From positions 1-15,604 of the forward strand of contig JAQUON010000020.1 in NCBI GenBank assembly GCA_028717045.1: a stretch of DNA of 15,604 nucleotides. Direction: 5' to 3'. The notes beneath the pieces are model-generated. The model did no database searches and was not told where the DNA came from. It saw nothing but the letters and a program-made list of their open reading frames with translations. Both the position numbers and the translations under genes were made by a program. The first letter of the stretch is position 1. Every line of letters starts with the position of its first letter. This stretch comes from Candidatus Omnitrophota bacterium. GTDB taxonomy: Bacteria > Omnitrophota > Gorgyraeia > Gygaellales > Profunditerraquicolaceae. Of the stretch, positions 8,216 to 14,699 are shown piece after piece.

Positions 8216-9100
8216 ATGAAAAAGCTGTGTCTGGCAGTGTTGGGCATTGTCCTGCTTACGGGGCATGCAATGGCATCTAACCTTGAATATTTTAAGGTTT
8301 ATACGCCGAAGCAAGGAATGAGTGCTGACGAGATAATGAATATCGAATATTTCGTCAAGTACACGAAATTCGCACACGATGCTTCTTTTTACGGGAAGGC
8401 CTATTTTATCGATAAGTCGGGCTCTGTCAGGGAAAGAGAGACAACCCGTCTGAGAATCACCCTTGGCAGGAAGTCGGATGACATCGCCTATAAGGACCTG
8501 GTAATGTTTACCGCCCCGGCCCAGGTAAAAGGGTTAGCAACGCTAACTTGGACGTATATGAACCCCAAGAAGGAACAAGATACCTGGCTATGGGTTCCTT
8601 CCTTGAAAAAGATCAGAAAGATATCCGCTGCAAACGCGGACGATTCTTTTATGGGTTCCGATTTCACCAATGAAGATATTCTCACGCGCAGATTTGAGGA
8701 TGAGGCATATACCTTATTGAGAGAAGAGAATTTCAAAGGTTACCACTGTGATTTTACTAAAAAGACGTATTATCAGGATGCTCCTTGTTTTGTCATTGAG
8801 GCTAAGCCAAAAAGATCGCCATGGTATTACTCCAAGAGGATACTCTGGGTGGATAAGGCAACCGGCGCAGGGATATACGAGGAGATGTATGACCCCAACG
8901 GCAAGCTGTTTAAGATAATATTCAAGAAATTCCAGGTCTATAACGTAAACGGCAAAGAGTATCCTGCCCAGGAGCTACTTGAGGGTAAGGACTTGCGCAC
9001 CGGCCATCGTACGGTAATCACTAATGAAGATATCCGTTTTGACATCGGTATTCCGGAAGACCAGCTTACAGAGCAGAAACTCATGCAGTCTCGATGGTAA
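8216..9100 (+). CDS. LolA-like periplasmic outer-membrane lipoprotein-sorting protein
   Basis: This 294-residue secreted protein has a clean signal peptide (MKKLCLAVLG..., cleavage predicted after AMA, residue 20) and no lipobox, so it should be soluble in the periplasm. The mature part reads like the LolA-like fold annotated as 'outer membrane lipoprotein-sorting protein' (PF17131 type). Strands carry the characteristic segments KAYFIDKSGSVRERET, LVMFTAPAQVKGLATLTW, DTWLWVPSLKKIRKI, SFMGSDFTNEDI and WYYSKRILWVDK. Such proteins form an open half-barrel that shields a hydrophobic ligand. The start is supported by AAAGGAGGGGG upstream. Its place between an RND exporter and an outer-membrane barrel suggests it ferries the exported lipid across the periplasm. 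That is inference; no ligand-specific residue can be recognised. Confidence 0.87.
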   Translation: MKKLCLAVLGIVLLTGHAMASNLEYFKVYTPKQGMSADEIMNIEYFVKYTKFAHDASFYGKAYFIDKSGSVRERETTRLRITLGRKSDDIAYKDLVMFTAPAQVKGLATLTWTYMNPKKEQDTWLWVPSLKKIRKISAANADDSFMGSDFTNEDILTRRFEDEAYTLLREENFKGYHCDFTKKTYYQDAPCFVIEAKPKRSPWYYSKRILWVDKATGAGIYEEMYDPNGKLFKIIFKKFQVYNVNGKEYPAQELLEGKDLRTGHRTVITNEDIRFDIGIPEDQLTEQKLMQSRW

Positions 9101-9103
9101 AAA

Positions 9104-9113
9104 AGGAGGAGGT
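9104..9113 (+). promoter_or_regulatory. Ribosome binding site that fixes the barrel gene start
   Basis: AGGAGGAGGT precedes the ATG at 9115 directly. An upstream in-frame ATG at 9094 overlaps the previous gene's stop and would put this binding site inside the coding region. It would also add a charged VKKEEV stretch before the signal peptide, so the 9115 start is preferred. Confidence 0.8.
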
Positions 9114-9114
9114 A

Positions 9115-10494
9115 ATGAAGAAGAGTGTATTTGTGGTGCTGTTCCTTCTGTCGAGCTCCTTTGCGTTTGCAGAAGGCCAGTTTGATTTTAGCGGGTATCT
9201 TAAAAATGAAATAGGCATCAGGCTGCAGGATTTTAACGGAGACTTGCAGAAGTTCAAGAATATCGCAGAGGTCGCCGGCGAGTATACAGTAAAAGAGGAT
9301 GTAGTGTTATTCGCCAAGGTAAAATATTGGTATGACCTGATGTATGACTTCCGCAGCCAATATGATAAAGGACAGGATGCAATGGGGCATATACAGCGCA
9401 CTGACTGGCTGCGGGACTGTTACCTGGATTATACCAACGGAGCGTGGTTTTTGCGTTTAGGTAAGCAGCAAGTAGCCTGGGGCCAGGCAGACGGGATTAC
9501 TGTATTAGACAGGGTCAACCCCGTTGATTTGAGCGAATACTGGCTGCAGGATTTTGTGGATATGCGCATTCCTCTTTGGATGGCAAACGTCAATTATGCC
9601 CCAAAGCTCAATTCAAACCTGCAGATTCTTATTATTCCTGATTTCGAGCAGTCGACGTCAGCGCCCATAGGTTCGTCCTTTACCACCTATGCCTATACGA
9701 GGTACGACAATTGGAAAGAATCAATGAAAAGAATAGGCGGTAGCGTGGATGAGAATATCTATTTTCCGGCTAAGAAGTTCGAGAATTCCACCTTCGGCCT
9801 GCAATGGTCAGATCGTATCGGTGACCTGGCGTATACCTTAAACTTCCTCGACGGGTATTATTATTCTGCTCGCAACACTACGATTGGGTTGGGAGGAGTC
9901 CGCTTTAAGGTAGACCGTGCGTTTAAACGCTGGCAGATGTACGGGAGTTCGTTCAACAAAACGTTCACGAACCCCGGTTTCATGCAGGGCATTACGTTGC
10001 GCGGAGACCTGGCGCTTTATAAACATGAGCCGACATATATCGGGGATCCTGTTACTGCATCTGCGAAGGAAATTAAGCGTTGGGACAATGTGTTCTGGCT
10101 GATCGGCGCGGATAGGTACGTTGCGACTAACTGGCTGCTGAGTTTCCAGTTTGCGCAGTATATTTTGGACGAAGCCAAGGCAAAGGATAACACACGGCCC
10201 GTCCAGCAGCAGTATCCGCTCAACCCGTTTACGTATGGTCCCGCTGACCAGGTAGAGAACATATTCTCGCTGAAGGTGTCCACGGATTTCATGAATGAAC
10301 GCCTGAAGCCGGAAGTGTTGTGGAGCTTTACCGATGACAACCAGGGAAGGATATCGCCTAAGGTGACCTATGAAGTCAAGGATAACCTTTGGCTTACCTG
10401 CGGCATACATTATTTTTACGGAGACTTGCTTGATTCTAACGGGCAATACCGTGAACAGGGCCAGTTTTACACTCAGCTAAAGTATACATTCTAA
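9115..10494 (+). CDS. DUF1302-like outer-membrane beta-barrel protein
   Basis: This is a 459-residue predicted outer-membrane protein. A signal peptide (MKKSVFVVLFLLSSSFAFA) is followed by EGQFDFSGYLKNEIGI, a typical first barrel strand. Alternating hydrophobic/polar strands rich in Tyr, Trp and Asp turns run throughout, for example TNGAWFLRLGKQQVAWGQADG, the conserved 'G-KQ--WG--DG' feature of DUF1302-type proteins. The chain ends QFYTQLKYTF, with the terminal Phe and alternating aromatics expected of a BAM recognition signal. It is the last gene of the ligase-exporter operon, 14 bp after the LolA-like gene, and is followed by a strong terminator. It may be the outer-membrane receiver or channel for the substrate handled by the exporter and LolA-like protein. 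The family has no firmly established function known to me. Confidence 0.85.
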   Translation: MKKSVFVVLFLLSSSFAFAEGQFDFSGYLKNEIGIRLQDFNGDLQKFKNIAEVAGEYTVKEDVVLFAKVKYWYDLMYDFRSQYDKGQDAMGHIQRTDWLRDCYLDYTNGAWFLRLGKQQVAWGQADGITVLDRVNPVDLSEYWLQDFVDMRIPLWMANVNYAPKLNSNLQILIIPDFEQSTSAPIGSSFTTYAYTRYDNWKESMKRIGGSVDENIYFPAKKFENSTFGLQWSDRIGDLAYTLNFLDGYYYSARNTTIGLGGVRFKVDRAFKRWQMYGSSFNKTFTNPGFMQGITLRGDLALYKHEPTYIGDPVTASAKEIKRWDNVFWLIGADRYVATNWLLSFQFAQYILDEAKAKDNTRPVQQQYPLNPFTYGPADQVENIFSLKVSTDFMNERLKPEVLWSFTDDNQGRISPKVTYEVKDNLWLTCGIHYFYGDLLDSNGQYREQGQFYTQLKYTF

Positions 10495-10515
10495 TCCGTT
10501 TAGCTCACAGAAACG

Positions 10516-10548
10516 CCCGCGCTTCTTTTAAAGGAGCGCGGGTTTTTT
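10516..10548 (+). terminator. Intrinsic terminator of the ligase-exporter operon
   Basis: A 10-bp GC-rich stem (CCCGCGCTTC at 10516-10525 with GGAGCGCGGG at 10533-10542, one T-G pair) has a 7-nt loop and is followed directly by six T residues and then GTTTT. It lies 21 bases after the barrel gene's stop. Confidence 0.93.
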
Positions 10549-10554
10549 GTTTTA

Positions 10555-10563
10555 TGATATAAT
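10555..10563 (+). promoter_or_regulatory. Extended -10 promoter for rlmN
   Basis: TGATATAAT matches the extended -10 consensus TGnTATAAT exactly. The -35 position falls in the terminator stem just upstream and shows no TTGACA match, consistent with an extended -10 promoter. Expected transcription start is near 10570. Confidence 0.6.
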
Positions 10564-10598
10564 AGACGTAGACGAAAACATTTTTGCCGCGAGTTACC

Positions 10599-11627
10599 AT
10601 GAAGCCGAATATTAAAAATGTGACCCTTGAGGAATTGAGCGGGAGGCTAACCCAATGGGGCTATCCGCAGTTTCATGCGCGCCAGATATTTTCCTGGATG
10701 TACCAGAAGAATGTGCTGGAATTCAAGGATATGACCAATATCCCCTCTTCTTTAAGAAAAAAATTGATTGATAATTATTGCTGTTCCGAAATGAAAATCG
10801 CCAAAATTATTGAATCTAACGACGGAACCAGAAAATTACTTCTGGCCGTGCATGGCAATGAGTGCATTGAGGCGGCCTTTATCCCCGCGGAGAAACGGGC
10901 AACCGGCTGCCTCTCATGCCAGGTAGGATGCGGGTTTTCCTGCGCGTTCTGTGCAAGCGGGTCAAGAGGGCTTACGCGAAACCTCTCTTCGGGGCAAATC
11001 CTCGACGAAGTAGTATATCTGAAACGCTGTGCGCCCACGTATCTTCTTTCCCACGTGGTTTTCATGGGAATGGGGGAACCTTTCGATAATTATGATAATG
11101 TGCTGAAGGCGGCAAGAGTCATCAACGCCGATTACGGGCTACGTATCGGCGCACGCAGGATTACCATTTCAACCTGCGGAATACCGGAAGGTATCAAGAG
11201 GCTCGCAAAGGAGAACCTGCAGATTGAATTATCGGTGTCTTTACATGCCGCAGATGATACGATAAGGTCAGCGCTTATGCCGGTAAACAGGAGATATCCG
11301 CTCAGTAGGCTCTTCGACGCGATAAAAGAATATGTAAAGGCTACTAATCGGCAGGTGACGTTTGAATATATCGTAGTTGACGGGGTCAATAACGGATTGA
11401 ACGACGCGGCAAAGCTGCAGTCTCTCCTTAAGGGGTTGAATTGTAAAGTCAATTTAATTCCTTATAATCCGGTTGAGGCCAGCAGGCTAAAGGCACCTTC
11501 TCGGGAACGCGTCAGGGAATTCAAGGGGTTTCTTGAAAAAAGAGGAATTACGGTAACGGTACGTAGGTCTAGGGGGCAGGATATCGACGCAGCGTGCGGC
11601 CAATTAAGGATGCGCTATGAAAATTAA
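10599..11627 (+). CDS. rlmN: Dual-specificity 23S rRNA A2503 / tRNA A37 C2-methyltransferase RlmN
   Basis: This 342-residue radical SAM enzyme methylates C2 of adenine 2503 in 23S rRNA, and in some bacteria A37 of certain tRNAs. The [4Fe-4S] cluster cysteines are Cys111, Cys115 and Cys118 in CGFSCAFC. Cys333 (AACGQL) corresponds to the methyl-carrying Cys355 of E. coli RlmN, and Cys104 (GCLSCQVGC) to its Cys118. Other family markers are MGMGEPFDNYDNV (156-168), SVSLHA (212-217), EYIVVDGVNN (256-265), LIPYNP (286-291) and VRRSRGQDIDAACGQL. The Cfr-type resistance methyltransferase is less likely because length and motifs match RlmN. The start is set at the ATG; a TTG at 10584 would add five residues with no better binding site. 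The 3' end overlaps the following esterase gene by 11 bases. Confidence 0.93.
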   Translation: MKPNIKNVTLEELSGRLTQWGYPQFHARQIFSWMYQKNVLEFKDMTNIPSSLRKKLIDNYCCSEMKIAKIIESNDGTRKLLLAVHGNECIEAAFIPAEKRATGCLSCQVGCGFSCAFCASGSRGLTRNLSSGQILDEVVYLKRCAPTYLLSHVVFMGMGEPFDNYDNVLKAARVINADYGLRIGARRITISTCGIPEGIKRLAKENLQIELSVSLHAADDTIRSALMPVNRRYPLSRLFDAIKEYVKATNRQVTFEYIVVDGVNNGLNDAAKLQSLLKGLNCKVNLIPYNPVEASRLKAPSRERVREFKGFLEKRGITVTVRRSRGQDIDAACGQLRMRYEN

Positions 11628-12249
11628 TATATTCGTCGCCATAATAGCGGGGGGCCTGGCAGTTATTCTGTCGTCTGGCTGCGCTAAGAGAGAAATCGCC
11701 AATATCGGTTCAAAAGGGAAAAATATTATCTGCTTTGGCGACAGCATTACTGCCGGTTATGGAGTGAGCCCCGGCCAGGACTATCCCGCGCAATTGGCCA
11801 AGCTTTTGGGCAGGCCCGTGATTAATGCGGGTAATTCCGGAGAAACATCGCGCGATGCCTTGCAGCGGCTTGGCCCGGATGTCCTTGAGAAAGACCCTTT
11901 TTTGGTAATCATCGAATTTGGAGGGAATGATTTCTTGAAGAAAATCCCCGTTTCGGATACGGCTATATACGTGCAGGAAATGGTTGAAAAGATACAAGCA
12001 CGGGGCGCAATGGTGGCTATTGCTGATGTCAGTAGCACTATGGTGATGGGCGAGTGCTGCAAGGAATTAAGCAGGTTGAGCAAGAAATATCAGGTTATCT
12101 TTATTCCAAGGCTGATGGCAGGAATCCTTACTACCCCTTCCTTAAAAAGCGACTTTATCCATCCAAACGCAGAAGGGTATAAACTGATTGCCGAACGCGT
12201 ATATAAATACCTTAAGCCCTATCTTGGAAAAAACTCAACTTCCCACTGA
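11617..12249 (+). CDS. TesA-like GDSL/SGNH esterase, predicted lipoprotein
   Basis: This 210-residue SGNH-family hydrolase cleaves ester or thioester bonds of lipids or acyl groups. Block I is FGDSITAGYG with nucleophile Ser43, block II is NAGNSGETS with Gly75, block III is GGND with Asn104, and block V is SDFIHPNAEGY with Asp179 and His182 of the triad. This matches the TesA / lysophospholipase L1 subfamily in length and order. The N-terminus (hydrophobic residues 4-20, then SSGC with Cys22) looks like a lipoprotein signal, although Ser at -3 is not the best lipobox residue. It should therefore be membrane-anchored on the periplasmic side. The gene overlaps rlmN by 11 bases and probably depends on its transcript. 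No clear terminator follows before the opposing tRNA-Leu gene. Confidence 0.88.
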   Translation: MKINIFVAIIAGGLAVILSSGCAKREIANIGSKGKNIICFGDSITAGYGVSPGQDYPAQLAKLLGRPVINAGNSGETSRDALQRLGPDVLEKDPFLVIIEFGGNDFLKKIPVSDTAIYVQEMVEKIQARGAMVAIADVSSTMVMGECCKELSRLSKKYQVIFIPRLMAGILTTPSLKSDFIHPNAEGYKLIAERVYKYLKPYLGKNSTSH

Positions 12250-12288
12250 AAGAAATCGCAAAAGAGGTTTTGTGACGAGAATGAAAAA

Positions 12289-12374
12289 TGGTGCCGGGGG
12301 AGGGAGTTGAACCCTCATGTCCTTTCGGACGCCGGTTTTTGAGACCGGTTCGTCTGCCATTCCGACACCCCGGC
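12289..12374 (-). tRNA. tRNA-Leu (anticodon CAA)
   Basis: Read on the minus strand, acceptor GCCGGGG pairs fully with CCCCGGC. The anticodon stem CCGGT/ACCGG encloses CTCAAAA, giving anticodon CAA for the UUG codon. A long variable arm (GTCC-GAAA-GGAC) marks a class II tRNA, and the T arm GAGGG-TTCAACT-CCCTC is intact. Discriminator A at 12292 is followed by an encoded CCA (12289-12291). A T-run follows on the minus strand after the CCA, and the gene converges with the esterase gene. Confidence 0.96.
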
Positions 12375-12395
12375 AGAAACTTATTGACGCTCATT

Positions 12396-12424
12396 ATTTT
12401 ATATTCTAAAATATCAACGGTCAA
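12396..12424 (-). promoter_or_regulatory. Promoter for tRNA-Leu
   Basis: On the minus strand, TTGACC (12424-12419) and TAAAAT (12401-12396) are separated by 17 bp. The expected start near 12389 leaves about 15 nt of leader before the tRNA 5' end at 12374. Confidence 0.65.
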
Positions 12425-12488
12425 TAGATAAATCAAGCGCAGGTTTTGGCGCAGTACGTTTGATGTAAGTGGGCTTAGGCAGCGTTCG

Positions 12489-12526
12489 TACTTTTCGATA
12501 TATAAAAACATGAGGGGCGAAAAGTA
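12489..12526. repeat. 9-bp perfect inverted repeat upstream of tRNA-Ala
   Basis: TACTTTTCG (12489-12497) and CGAAAAGTA (12518-12526) are perfect inverted copies separated by 20 bp. The A/T-rich loop contains TATAAA (12501-12506), which could be the -10 of the tRNA-Ala promoter, so the repeat could be an operator. No convincing -35 is seen. Confidence 0.6.
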
Positions 12527-12527
12527 T

Positions 12528-12550
12528 AAATTTTTGCTACGCAAAAATTT
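12528..12550. repeat. Inverted repeat abutting the tRNA-Ala 5' end
   Basis: AAATTTTTGC (12528-12537) and GCAAAAATTT (12541-12550) form a perfect 10-bp hairpin with a TAC loop. It ends exactly where tRNA-Ala begins. Its right arm contains CAAAAATTT, repeated directly after the tRNA. Confidence 0.85.
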
Positions 12551-12623
12551 GGGGCCGTAGCGCAGTTGGGAGCGCGTTTGACTGGCAGTCAAAAGGTCGG
12601 GGGTTCAACTCCCCCCGGCTCCA
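12551..12623 (+). tRNA. tRNA-Ala (anticodon GGC)
   Basis: A 73-nt cloverleaf has acceptor GGGGCCG/CGGCTCC with the G3-U70 wobble that is the identity element for alanyl-tRNA synthetase. The D stem is GCGC/GCGC, and the anticodon stem TTTGA/TCAAA encloses CTGGCAG, giving anticodon GGC. The T arm GGGGG-TTCAACT-CCCCC is intact and the discriminator is A. The next bases are CAA, so CCA is not encoded, unlike the neighbouring tRNA-Leu. Confidence 0.96.
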
Positions 12624-12653
12624 CAAAAATTTACGCCAAGCAAATTTTTGTGG
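12621..12653. repeat. Inverted repeat starting inside the tRNA-Ala 3' end
   Basis: CCACAAAAATTT (12621-12632) and AAATTTTTGTGG (12642-12653) form a perfect 12-bp stem with a 9-nt loop. The first three bases are tRNA positions 71-73, so this hairpin would compete with the acceptor stem in the primary transcript. It shares the CAAAAATTT core with the upstream hairpin. Confidence 0.85.
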
Positions 12654-12682
12654 ATGCCGAAACAATGTGTTTCAGCATCCAC
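12650..12682. repeat. 15-bp near-perfect hairpin downstream of tRNA-Ala
   Basis: Arms 12650-12664 and 12668-12682 (GTGGATGCCGAAACA with TGTTTCAGCATCCAC) pair with a single C-A mismatch around an ATG loop. It overlaps the previous hairpin by 4 bases, so the two exclude each other. No T-run follows. It may stabilise or terminate the tRNA transcript, or be a dispersed repeat. Confidence 0.75.
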
Positions 12683-12801
12683 TAATGTTCCATATACTTA
12701 TTGCGCTACCACGCTCCAAAGCTCGCCGTAAAATTCAATCTATGTCAATAGGCACCGCCGCGTTGAAAAAAATCGACTGTCGCGGTAAAAAGGAGTAGGA
12801 G
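12683..12801 (+). other. Untranslated stretch before the response regulator
   Basis: No coding frame is visible here. TATACT at 12693-12698 could be a -10, but no good -35 lies 17 bp upstream. CCGCG (12758-12762) and CGGCG-complement CGCGG (12781-12785) can form the base of a small hairpin just before the ribosome binding site AAGGAG (12790-12795). That binding site stands 6 bases before the TTG at 12802 and supports it as the start. Confidence 0.4.
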
Positions 12802-13470
12802 TTGAGAATTCTGTTAATAGAAGACGAAATTAAGATGGTCAGCTTTATCCAGCGTGGCCTTAAAGAAGAGGACTATGTCGTTGACGTAGCGCACGACGGA
12901 GAAAAGGCATTATTTCTGGCGGAAGTCAATCCCTACGACCTCATAATACTTGATATTATATTGCCGGTTAAAGACGGCATTACCGTCTGCCGGGAACTCA
13001 GAAGCAAGAAAATAAACGTTCCTATTTTGATGCTTACTTCAAAAAACAGAGTAAGGGATAAAGTTTTAGGATTAAATTCCGGCGCCGATGATTATCTGGC
13101 TAAGCCGTTTGCTTTTGAAGAGCTGTTAGCCAGAATCAGCGCGCTATTGAGAAGAAATAAGCAGGATAAATCCGGCATTCTTAAGATTGCCGATTTAGAA
13201 ATGGATCAGCTTAAACATAAAGTTACGAGAGCGGGAAAAGAAATCCAGTTAACCAGCAAAGAGTTTGCCCTTTTGGAATACCTTATGCTTAATGCCACTT
13301 ACGTCGTCACCAGGACTATGATTTCTGAGCATGTATGGCATGAGGATTTTGACAGTTTTACCAACGTTATTGATGTGTATATGAATTTTTTGCGCAATAA
13401 GATTGATAAAGGGCAGAAAAAACAGCTTATTCATACCATTCATGGAAAAGGGTATGTCTTAAAGGAATAG
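12802..13470 (+). CDS. OmpR/PhoB-family response regulator
   Basis: This 222-residue DNA-binding regulator is switched by phosphorylation from a partner kinase. The receiver domain (1-118) has the acidic pocket Glu7-Asp8, phospho-acceptor Asp51 (LIILDIILP), Thr79 and Lys101 (DYLAKPF). The winged-helix output domain (about 126-222) shows LTSKEFALLEYLMLN, the recognition-helix region FTNVIDVYMNFLRNKID, and the terminal hairpin HTIHGKGYVL. This layout matches the CusR/CopR-type branch. Translation starts at TTG 12802, with AAGGAG six bases upstream; there is no ATG or GTG alternative that keeps the first strand. The stop is 2 bases before the kinase start, so the two form a two-component pair. 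The cluster of TTTAA repeats at 14554-14580 is a candidate target. Confidence 0.93.
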   Translation: MRILLIEDEIKMVSFIQRGLKEEDYVVDVAHDGEKALFLAEVNPYDLIILDIILPVKDGITVCRELRSKKINVPILMLTSKNRVRDKVLGLNSGADDYLAKPFAFEELLARISALLRRNKQDKSGILKIADLEMDQLKHKVTRAGKEIQLTSKEFALLEYLMLNATYVVTRTMISEHVWHEDFDSFTNVIDVYMNFLRNKIDKGQKKQLIHTIHGKGYVLKE

Positions 13471-13472
13471 AA

Positions 13473-14504
13473 ATGCGTGCTAAAACCATTAAATTAAAGA
13501 TCAGCTTATTATATGCATCTATATTAGGAGCGGCACTCTCTGTTTATGTCGCCCTTCTGTTTATCGTACCTGCAGATTTATTACAGCGAAATAAGCTGCT
13601 TTGCATATTAATCCCTATCCCAATAACTTTATTATTCGGTTATTTTATCGGCCGGGTGATTGTTGAAAGGATTTTAAAGCCAATTAAAGACATTACCGAT
13701 ACCGCGAATAACATTACTCATGAAGATTTAAGCCTGAGAGTCAAAGCGGAGAATGTTGATAAAGAGTTACGCCTATTAATAGAGGCTTTTAACGGAATGG
13801 TTTCCCGCTTGGGGGAATCATTTGAGTATATAACAGATTCGAGTTCCTATATCGCCCATGAATTGAAAACTCCGATAGCCATTATTCGGGGAGAATCGGA
13901 GTTCGCCTTAAAAAAGGAGAGAGATAAAGAAGAATATAAAAGAGTCATCAGTGTCAGCTTGGAAGAGACCAAGAGGATGCTTAAAATTATTGAGGATTTA
14001 CTGCTACTGACCAAAATGAATTATCAACCCGATGTGTTGAAATTCGAGCAAATCGAATTAACTCAATTTATAGGAATAATTTATGAGCAGGCGAAAATTT
14101 TAGCTTCCCAAAAGAACATAATAGTAAAGATTGATATTCCGCAAGAGACAGGCACAATTAATGCGGATGACCTGCATTTGAGACGCCTGTTTTTAAATTT
14201 AATAGATAATGCGATTAAATTTACTCCTGTTCACGGAAGCATCAGCATAAGCTTAAAATATGAAAACCAGAAAGCGCTTGTTTCTATTATTGATACGGGA
14301 ATCGGCATTGAAAAGGAAAACCTCCCGAAACTTTTTGATAAGTTTTTCCGCATCGATGGAAAAATTAAGGACAGTTCCCCCAGCAGTGGATTAGGCTTGA
14401 GCATCGCCCAATCAATAGCCGAACTGCATGGGGGTGAAATTGCAGTAACCAGCCGCGCGGGGCAAGGCTCTAATTTTACCGTTTCCATCCCCCTTCTTAG
14501 TTAA
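13473..14504 (+). CDS. Sensor histidine kinase with HAMP domain
   Basis: This 343-residue inner-membrane kinase is the evident partner of the preceding regulator. Two membrane segments (about 10-31 and 42-62) are separated by only about ten residues. A HAMP linker follows (about 63-115, ILKPIKDITDTANNI), then the dimerisation domain with phospho-acceptor His129 (IAHELKTPI), and an ATPase domain with N box NLIDNAIKF (242-250), G1 DTGIGI (274-279), F box LFDKFFR (287-293) and G2 GLGLS (306-310). With almost no periplasmic part it probably senses membrane state, an associated protein or a cytoplasmic signal rather than a soluble periplasmic ligand. The CusS-like order (regulator, then kinase) is common. 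No terminator is seen after it. Confidence 0.92.
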   Translation: MRAKTIKLKISLLYASILGAALSVYVALLFIVPADLLQRNKLLCILIPIPITLLFGYFIGRVIVERILKPIKDITDTANNITHEDLSLRVKAENVDKELRLLIEAFNGMVSRLGESFEYITDSSSYIAHELKTPIAIIRGESEFALKKERDKEEYKRVISVSLEETKRMLKIIEDLLLLTKMNYQPDVLKFEQIELTQFIGIIYEQAKILASQKNIIVKIDIPQETGTINADDLHLRRLFLNLIDNAIKFTPVHGSISISLKYENQKALVSIIDTGIGIEKENLPKLFDKFFRIDGKIKDSSPSSGLGLSIAQSIAELHGGEIAVTSRAGQGSNFTVSIPLLS

Positions 14505-14553
14505 CAAATCTTAAATTCTTCCTCCATTTTTTGAACAGATAATAATTAAAAAT

Positions 14554-14598
14554 TTTAATTTCTTTTTAACGTTTCTTTAATCCGCCATAAGTTATACT
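14554..14598 (+). promoter_or_regulatory. Candidate OmpR-type operator and promoter of the two-receiver gene
   Basis: TTTAA occurs at 14554-14558, 14565-14569 and 14576-14580, exactly 11 bp apart. That is the spacing of tandem half-sites bound by PhoB/OmpR-type regulators. TATACT at 14593-14598 could be the -10, and the -35 position (around 14570-14575) has no TTGACA match but lies among the repeats. This is the usual picture for an activated promoter. The -10 sits in a palindrome (14582-14606: CCGCCATAAG, TTATA, CTTATGACGG, one mismatch). Binding by the regulator encoded at 12802 is inference. Confidence 0.45.
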
Positions 14599-14629
14599 TA
14601 TGACGGGATAAGAAGAAAAAAGAAAATTT

Positions 14630-14699
14630 GGGTGGCTGTGGAGGTTTATTAAGAGATGTAGTTTAACTCTGCAGCCGCCCGCTCATTTAAAGGAGCGGG
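14630..14699 (+). promoter_or_regulatory. Leader RNA with two competing hairpins
   Basis: Stem A pairs GGGTGGCTG (14630-14638) with CAGCCGCCC (14672-14680), 9 bp with one G-U. Stem B pairs CCCGCTC (14678-14684) with GAGCGGG (14693-14699), 7 bp and perfect. They share CCC at 14678-14680 and cannot both form fully. Stem B covers most of the ribosome binding site AAAGGAG (14689-14695) of the gene starting at 14701. Forming stem A would free that site, the classic arrangement of a translational switch. No known riboswitch consensus was recognised. Confidence 0.5.

Noticed and set aside
9094..9114. Alternative ATG start for the barrel gene, 7 codons upstream
   Set aside because: It overlaps the previous stop and puts the strong ribosome binding site inside the coding region; the signal peptide begins properly at 9115.
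9838..10446. Long minus-strand open frame (202 codons) inside the barrel gene
   Set aside because: No family resemblance or ribosome binding site; it is the antisense of a well-supported coding frame.
10584..10598. TTG start for rlmN
   Set aside because: No better ribosome binding site than the ATG at 10599, and the extra five residues are not part of the family.
12650..12682. Intrinsic terminator for tRNA-Ala
   Set aside because: The stem is good but no T-run follows, so it is listed as a repeat/hairpin only.
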